A DNA stretch of 64,000 bases from Zoogloea sp021286885 (GCF_041915215.1 NZ_JAYSBV010000011.1); one strand, 5' to 3'. Shown: positions 22,412 to 30,867, counted from the stretch's first letter. Notes: generated by a model not told the origin, from the sequence alone. Numbers and translations: made by a program.

Positions 22412-23899
22412 TCAGGCTCCAGAAGTGGCTTTCTTGGCGGCCGCAGCAGCGGCTGCTGCTGCTTTCTCGGCCTTGCGTTTGGCGGCGGCTTCGGCCTTCT
22501 CCCGGGCCTCCCGTTCCAGGCGTTCGGTGCGCTTGGTGGCCAGCTTCTTGGTGGCTTCGGTGCGTAGCTTGCCGCGCTCTTGGGCCCACAGCTGGCCCTT
22601 GGCGTGGGTGAAGTACTGGACCAGGGGAATGTGGGAGGGGCAGACGTAGGAGCAGCAACCGCAGGAGATGCAATCCCCGAGGCCCAGTTGTTCGGCCCCG
22701 TCCAACTTGTCGGCCCGGATGTTGTTCACCATTTCCAGGGGCAGCAGGCCCATGGGGCAGGCCCGCACGCAGCTGCCGCAACGGATGCAGTTGCGTGCAT
22801 CTTCCTCAGCCACTTCGGCGGCGTTGAAGGCCAGAATGCCGGCGGTGCCTTTCACCACGGGCACGTGGGCATGGGGAATCACATTGCCCATCATCGGCCC
22901 GCCCATGATCAGACGGGCGGCGGTGCCCTTGTAGCCCCCGGCAAAGGCGATCAGATCCGACACCAGGGTGCCGATGGGCACTTCGTAGTTGCCGGGCTCG
23001 CCCATGGCGCCCCCGTTGAGGGTCAGCAGGCGCGACACCAGGGGGCGGCCTTCGTACACCGCCTGGCGGGTGGCGTAGGCGGTGCCCACGTTATGCACGA
23101 TCACCCCCACGTCGGCGGCCCGGGCGTCGGAGGGGACTTCCTTGCCCGTGAGCTCGACGATCAGCTGCCGGTCGGAGCCCATGGGGTAGCGGGCCGGTAC
23201 CGGGCAGATCCTGATCTTGCCGCGTCCGGCGGCGGCTTCCTGCATGGCGGCGATGGCTTCGGGTTTGTTGTCTTCGATGCCGACCAGCGCTTCCTGGGCG
23301 CCGGTGGCATGCATCATCAGCTCGATGCCTTCGATGATCCGGCTCGGGGCATCCCGCATCAGCCGGTCATCGCAGGACAGATAAGGTTCACACTCGCTGC
23401 CGTTGATGATGAGCTGGGTGATCTTGGAGCGCAGCCCCAGAGCCAGCTTGACGGCGGAAGGGAAGGTGGCGCCCCCCAGGCCCACCACACCGGCTTCGGC
23501 CACCTTGCGGGCCAGGTCGGCGGGGGAGAGGCCGAAAGGATCGGCGATGGGGGTGAGGTCGATCCAGCGGTCTTCCCCGTCACTCTCGATGGTGATGGCC
23601 ATGAAGGGCAGGCCGGAAGGGTGGGGGGCGGTGATTTCACCAATCGCCACCACGGTGCCGGAGGTGGAGGCGTGGATGGGGGCCGAGATGTTGCCCTGGG
23701 CTTCGGCGATGCACTCGCCCTTCAGCACTTTCTGGCCCACCACCACCCGGGGGCGGGCTGCTGCACCCACGTGCTGGGAGAGCGGAATGTACACCCGGGG
23801 CGGAACCGGAATCCGGCGGGTCTTGATGTCCGCAGCCGGGCGTTTGTGATCATCCGGGTGCACGCCCCAGGACGACTTGAAGAAATCCATGAATCCCAT
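22412..23899 (-). CDS. rnfC: Rnf electron transport complex subunit RnfC
   Basis: A 495-residue cytoplasmic subunit that binds FMN and NADH and has two [4Fe-4S] sites, CIRCGSCVRACP and CISCGCCSYVCP, with the NADH/FMN region around GLGGATFPSAVKL and GGPMMGN. It exchanges electrons between NAD(H) and the RnfB ferredoxin module; in diazotrophs it is thought to drive reduction of ferredoxin/flavodoxin using the ion gradient. ATG 23899 has GAGGAG at 7 nt. The last 70 residues are Lys/Ala/Glu-rich and of coiled-coil character, as in many proteobacterial RnfC. Confidence 0.95.
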   Translation of the reverse strand: MGFMDFFKSSWGVHPDDHKRPAADIKTRRIPVPPRVYIPLSQHVGAAARPRVVVGQKVLKGECIAEAQGNISAPIHASTSGTVVAIGEITAPHPSGLPFMAITIESDGEDRWIDLTPIADPFGLSPADLARKVAEAGVVGLGGATFPSAVKLALGLRSKITQLIINGSECEPYLSCDDRLMRDAPSRIIEGIELMMHATGAQEALVGIEDNKPEAIAAMQEAAAGRGKIRICPVPARYPMGSDRQLIVELTGKEVPSDARAADVGVIVHNVGTAYATRQAVYEGRPLVSRLLTLNGGAMGEPGNYEVPIGTLVSDLIAFAGGYKGTAARLIMGGPMMGNVIPHAHVPVVKGTAGILAFNAAEVAEEDARNCIRCGSCVRACPMGLLPLEMVNNIRADKLDGAEQLGLGDCISCGCCSYVCPSHIPLVQYFTHAKGQLWAQERGKLRTEATKKLATKRTERLEREAREKAEAAAKRKAEKAAAAAAAAAKKATSGA

Positions 23900-23910
23900 C
23901 TTGTTTCTCC

Positions 23911-24438
23911 TCAGGCGGCCACGGGCTTGGGCCAGACCCAGTGCTGGACGCTGACCGGCAGCGGCTGCAGCGACAGGGCTTCGGTGGGGCACTTCTCCAC
24001 GCAGCTGTTGCAGCCGGTGCAGGCTTCCCGCAGCACGTTATGAATCTGTTTGGCAGCACCGATGATGGCGTCGGTGGGGCAGACCTTGGCGCAGCGGGCA
24101 CAGCCGATGCAGATCTCTTCCTTGACGAAGGCCACCTTGGGGCCGTCGTCTGCGATCTGGCTCAGATCCACGCTGATGCCCAGCTTGGCTGCCAGGGCCG
24201 TGGCCAGGGCCTTGCCACCGGGGGGGCAACAGGTGACCGGGGCGCTGCCATCCACAATGGCGGCGGCGGCTCCGGAACAGCCCGGGAAGCCGCATTGCCC
24301 GCAATTGGAACCGGGCATCATGGCGGTGATCTCTTCGGCAAAGGCGTTTCCTTCAACAGCAAACACCCGGTCGGCAAATCCCAAGACCAGCCCCAGGATC
24401 AGACTGAGTGCGGTCAGACTGGCTACAGCGACGAACAT
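23911..24438 (-). CDS. rnfB: Rnf electron transport complex subunit RnfB
   Basis: A 175-residue iron-sulfur subunit. It has an N-terminal membrane anchor (residues 3-25), a [4Fe-4S] domain with CGQCGFPGC and a following CCPPGG, then two ferredoxin-type motifs, CIGCARCAKVCP and CTGCNSCVEKCP. RnfB is the docking site for soluble ferredoxin or flavodoxin. The start is set by CAGGAG. It is shorter than the clostridial form, as is normal for proteobacteria. Confidence 0.95.
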   Translation of the reverse strand: MFVAVASLTALSLILGLVLGFADRVFAVEGNAFAEEITAMMPGSNCGQCGFPGCSGAAAAIVDGSAPVTCCPPGGKALATALAAKLGISVDLSQIADDGPKVAFVKEEICIGCARCAKVCPTDAIIGAAKQIHNVLREACTGCNSCVEKCPTEALSLQPLPVSVQHWVWPKPVAA

Positions 24439-24461
24439 GGCGTATCTCCTGAAAGACGTGA

Positions 24462-25043
24462 TCAGTTGAAGTTGAGGCCCGAGAAGCCCATGAATGCGAG
24501 GGCCAGCAGGCTGGCTGTCATGAAGCTCACCGGCGCACCGGCAAAGGCCGCCGGAACCCGGGCGAGGGCCAAGCGCTCACGGATGCCGGCAAACATCAGC
24601 AGCACCAGAGAGAAGCCCACCGCTGAGCCGAAGCCGTAAATCACCGCATGGAAAAAGCCCGCTTTTTCCTGGGCGCTGATGAGGGGTAGCCCCAGCACTG
24701 CGCAGTTTGTGGTGATGAGGGGAAGGTAGATCCCGAGGCTTTGGTACAGGCCTGGAGAAGACTTGCGGATGAACATTTCGACAAACTGAACCACCGCTGC
24801 AATCACCAGGATGTAAATCAGGATGCGCAGGTATTCGATGCCAAAAGGCACAAGGATCAGGTTCTCCAGCGCCCAGCAGGCGGCGCTGGCGAGGGTGATC
24901 ACAAACGTGGTGGCCATCCCCATCCCGAGGGCGGCATCGATTTTTTTGGAAACCCCCATGAAGGGGCACAGGCCGAGGAACTTGACCAGCACCACGTTAT
25001 TCACAATGGCAGTGGAAAGCAGGAGCAGAACAAAGTCAGTCAT
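24462..25043 (-). CDS. rnfA: Rnf electron transport complex subunit RnfA
   Basis: A 193-residue membrane subunit, sister of RnfE and related to NqrE, with six hydrophobic segments. Motifs: VNNVVLVKFLGLCPFMGVSKK at the N-terminus and NCAVLGLPLISA in the middle; the Cys in these loops ligate the membrane [2Fe-2S] cluster. ATG 25043 gives the family start MTDFVLLLLSTA; a GTG 12 bp earlier is possible. It is the first gene of the operon, 25 nt after the predicted sigma-54 start of transcription. Confidence 0.95.
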   Translation of the reverse strand: MTDFVLLLLSTAIVNNVVLVKFLGLCPFMGVSKKIDAALGMGMATTFVITLASAACWALENLILVPFGIEYLRILIYILVIAAVVQFVEMFIRKSSPGLYQSLGIYLPLITTNCAVLGLPLISAQEKAGFFHAVIYGFGSAVGFSLVLLMFAGIRERLALARVPAAFAGAPVSFMTASLLALAFMGFSGLNFN

Positions 25044-25079
25044 GGCGGCAGACACCTGAGTCGAGTCACTCGCCGCTGT

Positions 25080-25094
25080 GCATACCCCGTGCCA
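25080..25094 (-). promoter_or_regulatory. Sigma-54 (-24/-12) promoter of the rnf operon
   Basis: The minus strand reads TGGCACGGGGTATGC, differing from TGGCACG-N4-TTGC at one base only (A for the first T of TTGC). The predicted transcription start is near 25068. A NifA site is centred about 132 bp upstream. Layout and leader length (25 nt) are nearly identical to those of nifB. Confidence 0.87.
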
Positions 25095-25192
25095 TGACGC
25101 ACGAAAAAGTCAAAAACCCTTATTGCAGAAGGTGTTTGGCCAGATAGGCCGAAGAAGGGCATGGGGGGAGGTGCCTGTGCGCTTGCAACAAT

Positions 25193-25208
25193 TGTCGGGA
25201 ACGCGACA
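25193..25208. promoter_or_regulatory. NifA upstream activator sequence of the rnf operon
   Basis: TGTCGGGAACGCGACA is an exact TGT-N10-ACA, centred near -132 relative to the predicted rnfA start of transcription. It places the rnf operon under NifA. Confidence 0.8.
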
Positions 25209-25246
25209 GGGTAATGTCGGCTCCGGAAGGGTGTTGCGCACATGAA

Positions 25247-25345
25247 ACCTGCAAAAACCTTGCAAAAAGCCTGTGAAATACTGAAGAAAACCTTGCAAAA
25301 GAGCTGTTTTCCCTGATGGCGTGACGCTTGGAAAGCCTTGTGAAA
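25247..25345. repeat. Degenerate CCTTGCAAAA / CCTTGTGAAATA repeats
   Basis: In about 100 bp there are ACCTGCAAAA (25247), ACCTTGCAAAA (25258), GCCTGTGAAATA (25269), ACCTTGCAAAA (25290) and GCCTTGTGAAATA (25335). They lie between the rnf enhancer site and the ccoN FNR box. They could be a multi-site operator for an unknown regulator or remnants of local duplication. Confidence 0.45.
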
Positions 25346-25380
25346 TAACGAGTCCCGGGCTTGGGTGCGCCGCAACGTAG

Positions 25381-25428
25381 TTGATCTGTGTCAAAATGTC
25401 ACTCTTAACGCGGGGTATCCTTCCGCGA
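25381..25428 (+). promoter_or_regulatory. FNR/ANR-dependent promoter of ccoNOQP
   Basis: TTGATctgtgTCAA at 25381-25394 matches the FNR/ANR box TTGAT-N4-ATCAA with one mismatch. A -10 candidate TATCCT lies at 25416-25421, which puts the start near 25428 and the box centre about 41 bp upstream, the class II activator position. cbb3 operons are commonly FNR/ANR-activated. Confidence 0.8.
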
Positions 25429-25489
25429 AGCCTGCCGGAGTGTTTCGGCAGTCAGGGGGGTTTTGGTTTTTTTTTATGAGGTGACTCAC

Positions 25490-26908
25490 ATGCAATCGCA
25501 GACTTACAACTATAAAGTCGTGCGGCAGTTCGCCATCATGACGGTGGTATGGGGTATCGTGGGCATGCTGGTCGGCGTTTTCGTCGCAGCAGAGCTCGTG
25601 TGGCCCGAATTGAACTTTGCCGAATGGCTGCACTTCGGGCGTCTTCGCCCGCTTCACACGAACGCGGTTATTTTTGCGTTCGGGGGATGTGCGCTTTTTG
25701 CAACGTCCTACTACTGTGTGCAGCGTACCTGTCACACCCGGCTGTTCGCACCCGGCCTGGCCGCCTTCACCTTCTGGGGTTGGCAGCTGGTCATCCTTCT
25801 GGCCGCTATCACCCTGCCGCTGGGTTTCACCAGTGGCAAGGAATACGCCGAGCTGGAATGGCCCATCGACATCCTGATCACCCTTGTGTGGGTTTCCTAC
25901 GCAATCGTGTTCTTTGGCACTGTCGCCAACCGCAAGACCAGCCACATCTATGTGGCCAACTGGTTCTACGGTGGCTTCATCCTGACCGTTGCCCTGCTGC
26001 ACCTGGTTAACAGCGCTGCGGTGCCCGTCTCCCTGACCAAGTCCTACTCCGCCTACGCTGGCGTGCAGGATGCCATGGTCCAATGGTGGTACGGCCACAA
26101 TGCCGTGGGCTTCTTCCTGACCGCAGGCTTCCTGGGCATGATGTACTACTTCGTGCCGAAGCAGGCGGGTCGTCCGGTGTACTCCTACCGTCTGTCGGTG
26201 GTGCACTTCTGGGCCCTGATCTTCACCTACATGTGGGCAGGCCCCCACCACCTGCACTACACCGCCCTGCCTGACTGGACCCAATCCGTCGGTATGCTCT
26301 TCTCCCTGATTCTGCTGGCACCCTCCTGGGGCGGCATGATCAACGGGATCATGACCCTGTCCGGCGCCTGGCACAAGCTGCGCACCGACCCGATCCTGAA
26401 GTTCCTGATCACCTCCCTGTCCTTCTACGGTATGTCTACCTTTGAAGGCCCGATGATGGCGATCAAGACCGTGAATGCGCTCTCCCACTACACCGACTGG
26501 ACTGTGGGTCACGTGCACTCCGGCGCTCTGGGCTGGGTTGCCATGGTGTCCATCGGCTCCATGTACTACCTGATCCCGCGCATGTACGGCAAGACCGAGA
26601 TGTACTCCACCAAGCTGATCACCACTCACTTCTGGATCGCGACCATCGGCATCGTGCTGTACATCGCCTCCATGTGGATTTCTGGCGTGATGCAGGGTCT
26701 GATGTGGCGTGCCACCAACCCGGACGGCACCCTGACCTACTCCTTCGTTGAGTCTGTGAAGGCCAGCTACCCCTTCTGGACCATCCGTGTCATTGGCGGC
26801 GTCCTGTTCCTCACTGGCATGCTGATCATGTTCTACAACATGGTGAAGACCATTGCCGGTCAGAAGCCTTACGAAGCCCCGGTGCTCGCTCCGGCTGGCG
26901 CTCACTGA
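25490..26908 (+). CDS. ccoN: cbb3-type cytochrome c oxidase subunit I
   Basis: CcoN is the catalytic subunit of the high-affinity cbb3 oxidase, with a low-spin heme b and the heme b3-CuB centre. The 472-residue protein has about 12 membrane segments, heme ligand His in RPLHTNAV and TVGHVHSGALGW, and CuB-side His in WYGHNAVGF and AGPHHLHYT. ATG 25490 follows GAGGTG; the open frame begins 9 codons earlier without a site. It is first in ccoNOQP, with an FNR box upstream. High affinity for oxygen suits respiration while nitrogenase is active. Confidence 0.96.
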   Translation: MQSQTYNYKVVRQFAIMTVVWGIVGMLVGVFVAAELVWPELNFAEWLHFGRLRPLHTNAVIFAFGGCALFATSYYCVQRTCHTRLFAPGLAAFTFWGWQLVILLAAITLPLGFTSGKEYAELEWPIDILITLVWVSYAIVFFGTVANRKTSHIYVANWFYGGFILTVALLHLVNSAAVPVSLTKSYSAYAGVQDAMVQWWYGHNAVGFFLTAGFLGMMYYFVPKQAGRPVYSYRLSVVHFWALIFTYMWAGPHHLHYTALPDWTQSVGMLFSLILLAPSWGGMINGIMTLSGAWHKLRTDPILKFLITSLSFYGMSTFEGPMMAIKTVNALSHYTDWTVGHVHSGALGWVAMVSIGSMYYLIPRMYGKTEMYSTKLITTHFWIATIGIVLYIASMWISGVMQGLMWRATNPDGTLTYSFVESVKASYPFWTIRVIGGVLFLTGMLIMFYNMVKTIAGQKPYEAPVLAPAGAH

Positions 26909-26926
26909 TCGGGAGAAATATAAATC

Positions 26927-27640
26927 ATGGCTCAATCTAAGCACGATTTTATTGAACGCAAGGTCGGTTGGCTGATGCTGTTCACGGTCCTTACCGTGAG
27001 CGTGGGTGGTCTGGTGGAAATCGTTCCGCTGTTTCACATGAAGTCCACCACCACTCCGGTGGAAGGCCTGACCCCTTACGATCCCGTTCGCCTGGCCGGT
27101 CGTGACATCTACATCCGTGAGGGCTGCTACAACTGCCACTCCCAGATGATTCGTCCCTTCCGTGCAGAAACCGAACGCTACGGCCACTACTCCGTGGCGG
27201 GCGAGTTCGTGTATGACCACCCCTTCCAATGGGGCTCTAAGCGTACTGGCCCGGATCTGCACCGTGTGGGCGGTCGTTACTCCGACCAATGGCATCGTAT
27301 TCACCTGCTGAATCCGCGTGACGTGGTGCCCGAGTCCAACATGCCGGCTTTCCCCTGGCTCGATCGTCCGGCCAAGTCCGACGACATCGAAGCCAAGATG
27401 GAAGCCCTGCGCAAGGTTGGCGTTCCCTACTCTGACGAAGAGATCAAGGGTGCCCGCAAGCAGCTGGAAGGCAAGACCGAACTCGAAGTGCTGATCGCCT
27501 ATCTGCAAGGTCTTGGTACCGCCCTGAGCGCTGGCAAGCAGGTTGCAGCAGCCCCGGCTGCCGTGGCTGCCGCCCCGGCCGCTGAAGCTGTTGCCGAAGC
27601 AGCTCCGGCCCCCGCCGCTCCGGCTCCGGAAAAACAGTAA
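26927..27640 (+). CDS. ccoO: cbb3-type cytochrome c oxidase subunit II
   Basis: A membrane-anchored monoheme cytochrome c of 237 residues. An N-terminal anchor is followed by the heme c site CYNCHSQM and an axial-Met region (ESNMPAFPWL). CcoO passes electrons from CcoP to CcoN. The last 35 residues are an Ala/Pro/Glu-rich tail not needed for heme binding. It lies 18 bp after ccoN and shares that operon's promoter. Confidence 0.96.
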   Translation: MAQSKHDFIERKVGWLMLFTVLTVSVGGLVEIVPLFHMKSTTTPVEGLTPYDPVRLAGRDIYIREGCYNCHSQMIRPFRAETERYGHYSVAGEFVYDHPFQWGSKRTGPDLHRVGGRYSDQWHRIHLLNPRDVVPESNMPAFPWLDRPAKSDDIEAKMEALRKVGVPYSDEEIKGARKQLEGKTELEVLIAYLQGLGTALSAGKQVAAAPAAVAAAPAAEAVAEAAPAPAAPAPEKQ

Positions 27641-27667
27641 GTACTCGTGAAACAGGAGGGCTAAGCC

Positions 27668-27859
27668 TTGGATATCAACGACGCGCGTTCCGTGATGACG
27701 GTTCTGGCACTGGTGAGTTTTGTGGCCATCTGCCTGTGGGCTTACAGCAGTCACGCACGCAAGGGGTTTGACGAGGCCGCTCTCCTGCCTTTCGGCGAGG
27801 ACGACTTGCCTGTGCCCGACAAGGGCCGGCAAACCAAGGAAGGAAATGAAAATGGCTGA
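27668..27859 (+). CDS. ccoQ: cbb3-type cytochrome c oxidase subunit CcoQ (TTG start)
   Basis: A 63-residue single-span protein (MTVLALVSFVAICLWAYS) with the family's FDEAALLPF motif after the membrane segment. CcoQ stabilises the oxidase complex. A TTG start at 27668 is chosen because AGGAGG lies 8 nt upstream and no ATG gives a full-length protein; the next ATG would cut off the first nine residues. The stop overlaps the start of ccoP by 8 bp. Confidence 0.9.
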   Translation: MDINDARSVMTVLALVSFVAICLWAYSSHARKGFDEAALLPFGEDDLPVPDKGRQTKEGNENG

Positions 27860-28775
27860 CTTTGTTAGCGGTTTCTGGAACGCCTATGTGATGGTGCTGG
27901 TGTTCCTGAGTATTGGTTTTGTGGTGTTCGTGCTGGTGTCTAACACCACCAAGCGTCCCACCGGGCCTGTGACCCTGCAGGATCACGTCTGGGACGAAAC
28001 GCTCCAGGAGTACAACAACCCGCTGCCCCGCTGGTGGATGTACATGTTCTGGCTGACCATTGTGTTCTCCATCGGCTATCTGGTTCTGTTCCCCGGTTTT
28101 GGTGATAACCAGGGCAAGCTGGGCTGGTCTGCTGCTGGCCAGTGGGAGGCCGAGCAAAAGGCTGCTGCTGAAAAGTATGGTCCGATCTTTGCCAAGTATC
28201 GTGGCATGGATCTGAACGCTGTGGCTGCCGACAAGGAAGCCAATGCCATGGGTCAGCGCCTGTTCCTGACCTACTGTGCCCAGTGTCACGGCGCTGACGC
28301 CAAGGGTGCCAAGGGCTTCCCCAACCTGACTGACAACGATTGGCTGTACGGCGGCGAGCCCGAAACCATTCAGACCACCATTCTGGGTGGCCGTCAGGGC
28401 ATGATGCCCCCGTTTGGCCCCGCGCTGGGTGCCGATGGTGTCAAGGACGTGGCCAACTACGTGCGTTCCCTGTCCGGTCTGGCTCACGACTCCCTGCGTG
28501 CTCAGCGCGGCAAGGAAATCTTTGCCCAGAACTGCGTGGCTTGTCACGGTCCGGAAGGCAAGGGCACCCCTGCCATTGGTGCTCCCAACCTGACCGACAA
28601 GACCTGGCTGTATGGTTCTGCTGAAGCCACCATCATCGAGACGGTGACCAAGGGTCGTACCAACCGGATGCCTAACTTCAAGGAGTTCCTGGGTGAAGAC
28701 AAGGTGCACCTGCTGGCTGCCTATGTCGTGAGCCTGTCCAAGAACACCGCAGCACCGGCTGAAGAAAAGAAGTAA
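27852..28775 (+). CDS. ccoP: cbb3-type cytochrome c oxidase diheme subunit III
   Basis: A 307-residue membrane-bound diheme cytochrome c. It has two N-terminal membrane segments, then heme sites CAQCHG and CVACHG, each followed by a Met-containing loop (GMMPPFG, NRMPNFKEF). It receives electrons from soluble cytochrome c or the bc1 complex. The start MADFVSGFW at 27852 has AAGGAAGG upstream; an ATG two codons earlier is also possible. It ends the ccoNOQP operon, with an inverted-repeat terminator downstream. Confidence 0.95.
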   Translation: MADFVSGFWNAYVMVLVFLSIGFVVFVLVSNTTKRPTGPVTLQDHVWDETLQEYNNPLPRWWMYMFWLTIVFSIGYLVLFPGFGDNQGKLGWSAAGQWEAEQKAAAEKYGPIFAKYRGMDLNAVAADKEANAMGQRLFLTYCAQCHGADAKGAKGFPNLTDNDWLYGGEPETIQTTILGGRQGMMPPFGPALGADGVKDVANYVRSLSGLAHDSLRAQRGKEIFAQNCVACHGPEGKGTPAIGAPNLTDKTWLYGSAEATIIETVTKGRTNRMPNFKEFLGEDKVHLLAAYVVSLSKNTAAPAEEKK

Positions 28776-28796
28776 CACGCAGTAAGTTGTTGTACC

Positions 28797-28842
28797 GATA
28801 ACATGCGTTATCAAGAGATTCCCCGGGCAACCCCCGGGGAAT
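28797..28842 (+). terminator. Two hairpins after ccoP, second terminator-like
   Basis: GATAAC-N4-GTTATC lies at 28797-28812 and ATTCCCCGGG pairs with CCCGGGGAAT at 28818-28842 around 5 nt, followed by only a weak T run (TTCTGG). It may stop or trim the ccoNOQP transcript; partial read-through into ccoG is likely because the cluster continues. Confidence 0.55.
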
Positions 28843-28884
28843 TTCTGGTCTGAAATATTAGAATATTATTAATTGGCGAATATC

Positions 28885-30318
28885 ATGCAGCCAGAAACAA
28901 ACGCCCCAAAAAAATCTGGAGCCGCCAAGGCTTCCGGTGACATGGAAGAAACTCTGTATGCCGTCCGGCAAAAGGTTTATCCCCGTGCAGTGACCGGTGT
29001 ATTTGCCACCTGGCGGTGGACTATGGTCTGGATTACCCAGATCCTGTTTTATGGCCTGTGCTGGTTGCCTTGGAATGGGCGGCAGGCGTTTCTGCTGGAT
29101 CTCGTCAATCGCAAGTTCTACATCTTTGGCTGGGTTTTCTGGCCCCAGGACGTATTCTTCCTGGCAATCCTGCTGATCATCGCTGCGTATTCATTATTCT
29201 TCTTTACGGCGATAGCCGGTCGTCTATGGTGTGGCTATGCCTGCCCGCAGACTGTCTATACCGAAATCTTTACCTGGATCGAGGAAAAGATCGAAGGTAA
29301 CCGAGCCCAGCGCATGAAGCTGGATCAGGCCCCCATGAGTGGTCGCAAGCTGGCCCTCAAGTCGGCCAAGTTCGGTGCCTGGATACTCTTTTCGCTCTGG
29401 ACAGGCTTTACCCTGGTGGGTTATTTCACGCCGATCAAAGAACTGCTTCAAGAGGCAGCCACTTTCAGTTTTGGCCCCTGGGAACTGTTCTGGATCTTCT
29501 TCTACGGTGGCTTCACCTACCTCTTTGCCGGCGTGATGCGGGAGCAGGTGTGCAAGTACATGTGTCCCTATGCTCGCTTCCAGGGCGTAATGTTCGACCC
29601 GGACACCCTGGTGATCACCTACGACACAGAGCGTGGCGAGCCCCGCGGCGCGCGGCGTAAGGGCGTTGATCCCAAGAGCGTCAGCAAGGGAAGCTGCGTG
29701 GATTGCGGCATCTGCGTTCAGGTCTGCCCGACCGGGATTGATATTCGGAACGGGATGCAGTACGAATGCATCGGCTGTGCGGCGTGCATTGACGCCTGCG
29801 ACCAGGTGATGGAAAAGATGGATTACCCCAAGGGGCTGATTCGTTACACCACCGAGAACGCCCTGAAGCGCCACTGGGGTCGGAAGGAAATCCTGGCCCA
29901 CGTGATGCGCCCCCGGACGCTGTTGTACGCAGGCGTTCTGCTGGCCATCTGCATCGGTTTTGTCTGGGGTCTGGCGACCCGTTCGACTTTGCGGGTGGAT
30001 GTGATCAAGGATCGCTCGACCCTCAGTCGGGAAGTGGAAGGTGGGCAGATTGCGAACGTGTACAATCTGCATGTGATGAACATGACTGAAGCACCGCGCC
30101 GTTTCGTGCTGAAGGCCGAGGGTCTGGATGGAATCAAGATCAGCCCCGAGCGTCCCTTCGAGGTGGATGCAGCTGGCTTGAAGGCGGTGACCATCGAGGT
30201 GACGGCTCCGCCGGAGTCTGGAAAGCCCGGCTCCAATCAGATCTTCATTGAGGTGAAGGCTGAGGATGATCCTTCGGTTCATGTTCGTGAGAAGACCGTC
30301 TTCCTTTTACCGCAATAG
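28885..30318 (+). CDS. ccoG: cbb3 oxidase assembly ferredoxin CcoG
   Basis: CcoG (FixG/RdxA) is a membrane [4Fe-4S] protein that reduces Cu(II) to Cu(I) for CuB delivery to cbb3 oxidase. The 477-residue protein has about five membrane segments, GYACPQTVYTEIF, YMCPYARFQ and the ferredoxin motifs CVDCGICVQVCP and CIGCAACIDACD, then an Ig-like C-terminal domain. ATG 28885 is preferred, though no clear ribosome-binding site is seen; a TTG lies 12 bp upstream. It is 109 bp after ccoP. Confidence 0.95.
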   Translation: MQPETNAPKKSGAAKASGDMEETLYAVRQKVYPRAVTGVFATWRWTMVWITQILFYGLCWLPWNGRQAFLLDLVNRKFYIFGWVFWPQDVFFLAILLIIAAYSLFFFTAIAGRLWCGYACPQTVYTEIFTWIEEKIEGNRAQRMKLDQAPMSGRKLALKSAKFGAWILFSLWTGFTLVGYFTPIKELLQEAATFSFGPWELFWIFFYGGFTYLFAGVMREQVCKYMCPYARFQGVMFDPDTLVITYDTERGEPRGARRKGVDPKSVSKGSCVDCGICVQVCPTGIDIRNGMQYECIGCAACIDACDQVMEKMDYPKGLIRYTTENALKRHWGRKEILAHVMRPRTLLYAGVLLAICIGFVWGLATRSTLRVDVIKDRSTLSREVEGGQIANVYNLHVMNMTEAPRRFVLKAEGLDGIKISPERPFEVDAAGLKAVTIEVTAPPESGKPGSNQIFIEVKAEDDPSVHVREKTVFLLPQ

Positions 30319-30333
30319 ATCCGAGATTGATTC

Positions 30334-30867
30334 ATGAATACGTCTGCCACTTCTGCCCCTCAAACGATCAAGCCCTGGTACAAGGAGCGCTGGACCTGGA
30401 TGCTGATGGTCATGCCGGCCACGGCGGTGGTTGCCGGGTCTGTCACCATGTGGCTTGCGGTGAGTTCGTTTGATGGGCTGGTTGCAGACGACTATTACAA
30501 GCAGGGCCTGGCCATCAACCAGACCCTGGCCCGTTCGGCGGCCGCCCAGGTTGAGGGCTTGAAGGCGGAGGTGAATTTCACTGCAGATCGTGTCAGTATC
30601 CAGCTGAACGCTCGAGAGGGCGTCAAGTTGCCGGATACTGTCGTGTTTACGCTGGCCCACCCGACCAAAGCCGGCCTGGATCAAAAAATTACGCTGGCAG
30701 GGCAGGGGGGGCATTATGAAGCCAAGCTTCTGGCACCCCCGGGTAGTGCCCGCTGGAAAATCCTTATAGAAGATGAGTCCCGCAGCTGGCGGCTGAACGG
30801 GACCGCATTCCTCCCCACAGAGACGCAGGTTCGCCTTGATGCGGCGGACTTAAAACCTGTCGATTAA
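30334..30867 (+). CDS. FixH family protein
   Basis: A 177-residue protein with one N-terminal membrane segment (MLMVMPATAVVAGSVTMWLA) and the FixH-type DDYYKQGLAINQTLAR motif. The C-terminal beta-rich domain faces the periplasm. FixH/CcoH aids assembly or stability of cbb3 oxidase. It lies 15 bp after ccoG. The copper ATPase ccoI and ccoS genes that often follow are not present here. Confidence 0.9.
   Translation: MNTSATSAPQTIKPWYKERWTWMLMVMPATAVVAGSVTMWLAVSSFDGLVADDYYKQGLAINQTLARSAAAQVEGLKAEVNFTADRVSIQLNAREGVKLPDTVVFTLAHPTKAGLDQKITLAGQGGHYEAKLLAPPGSARWKILIEDESRSWRLNGTAFLPTETQVRLDAADLKPVD

Noticed and set aside
22410..22781. N-terminal extension of rnfD
   Set aside because: It overlaps rnfC in another frame; the ATG at 22409 has a ribosome-binding site and fits the family start.
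25247..25345. CRISPR-like array
   Set aside because: The repeats are too short, degenerate and irregularly spaced, and no cas genes are present.
25391..27832. Long open frame (813 codons) on the minus strand across ccoN and ccoO
   Set aside because: It lies antisense to well-conserved cbb3 genes; Gly/His-rich low-information protein with no recognisable family.
28797..28812. GATAAC-N4-GTTATC as a second Fur-type operator before ccoG
   Set aside because: The spacer is 4 instead of 1 base and it lies directly beside a terminator-like hairpin; more likely part of RNA structure.
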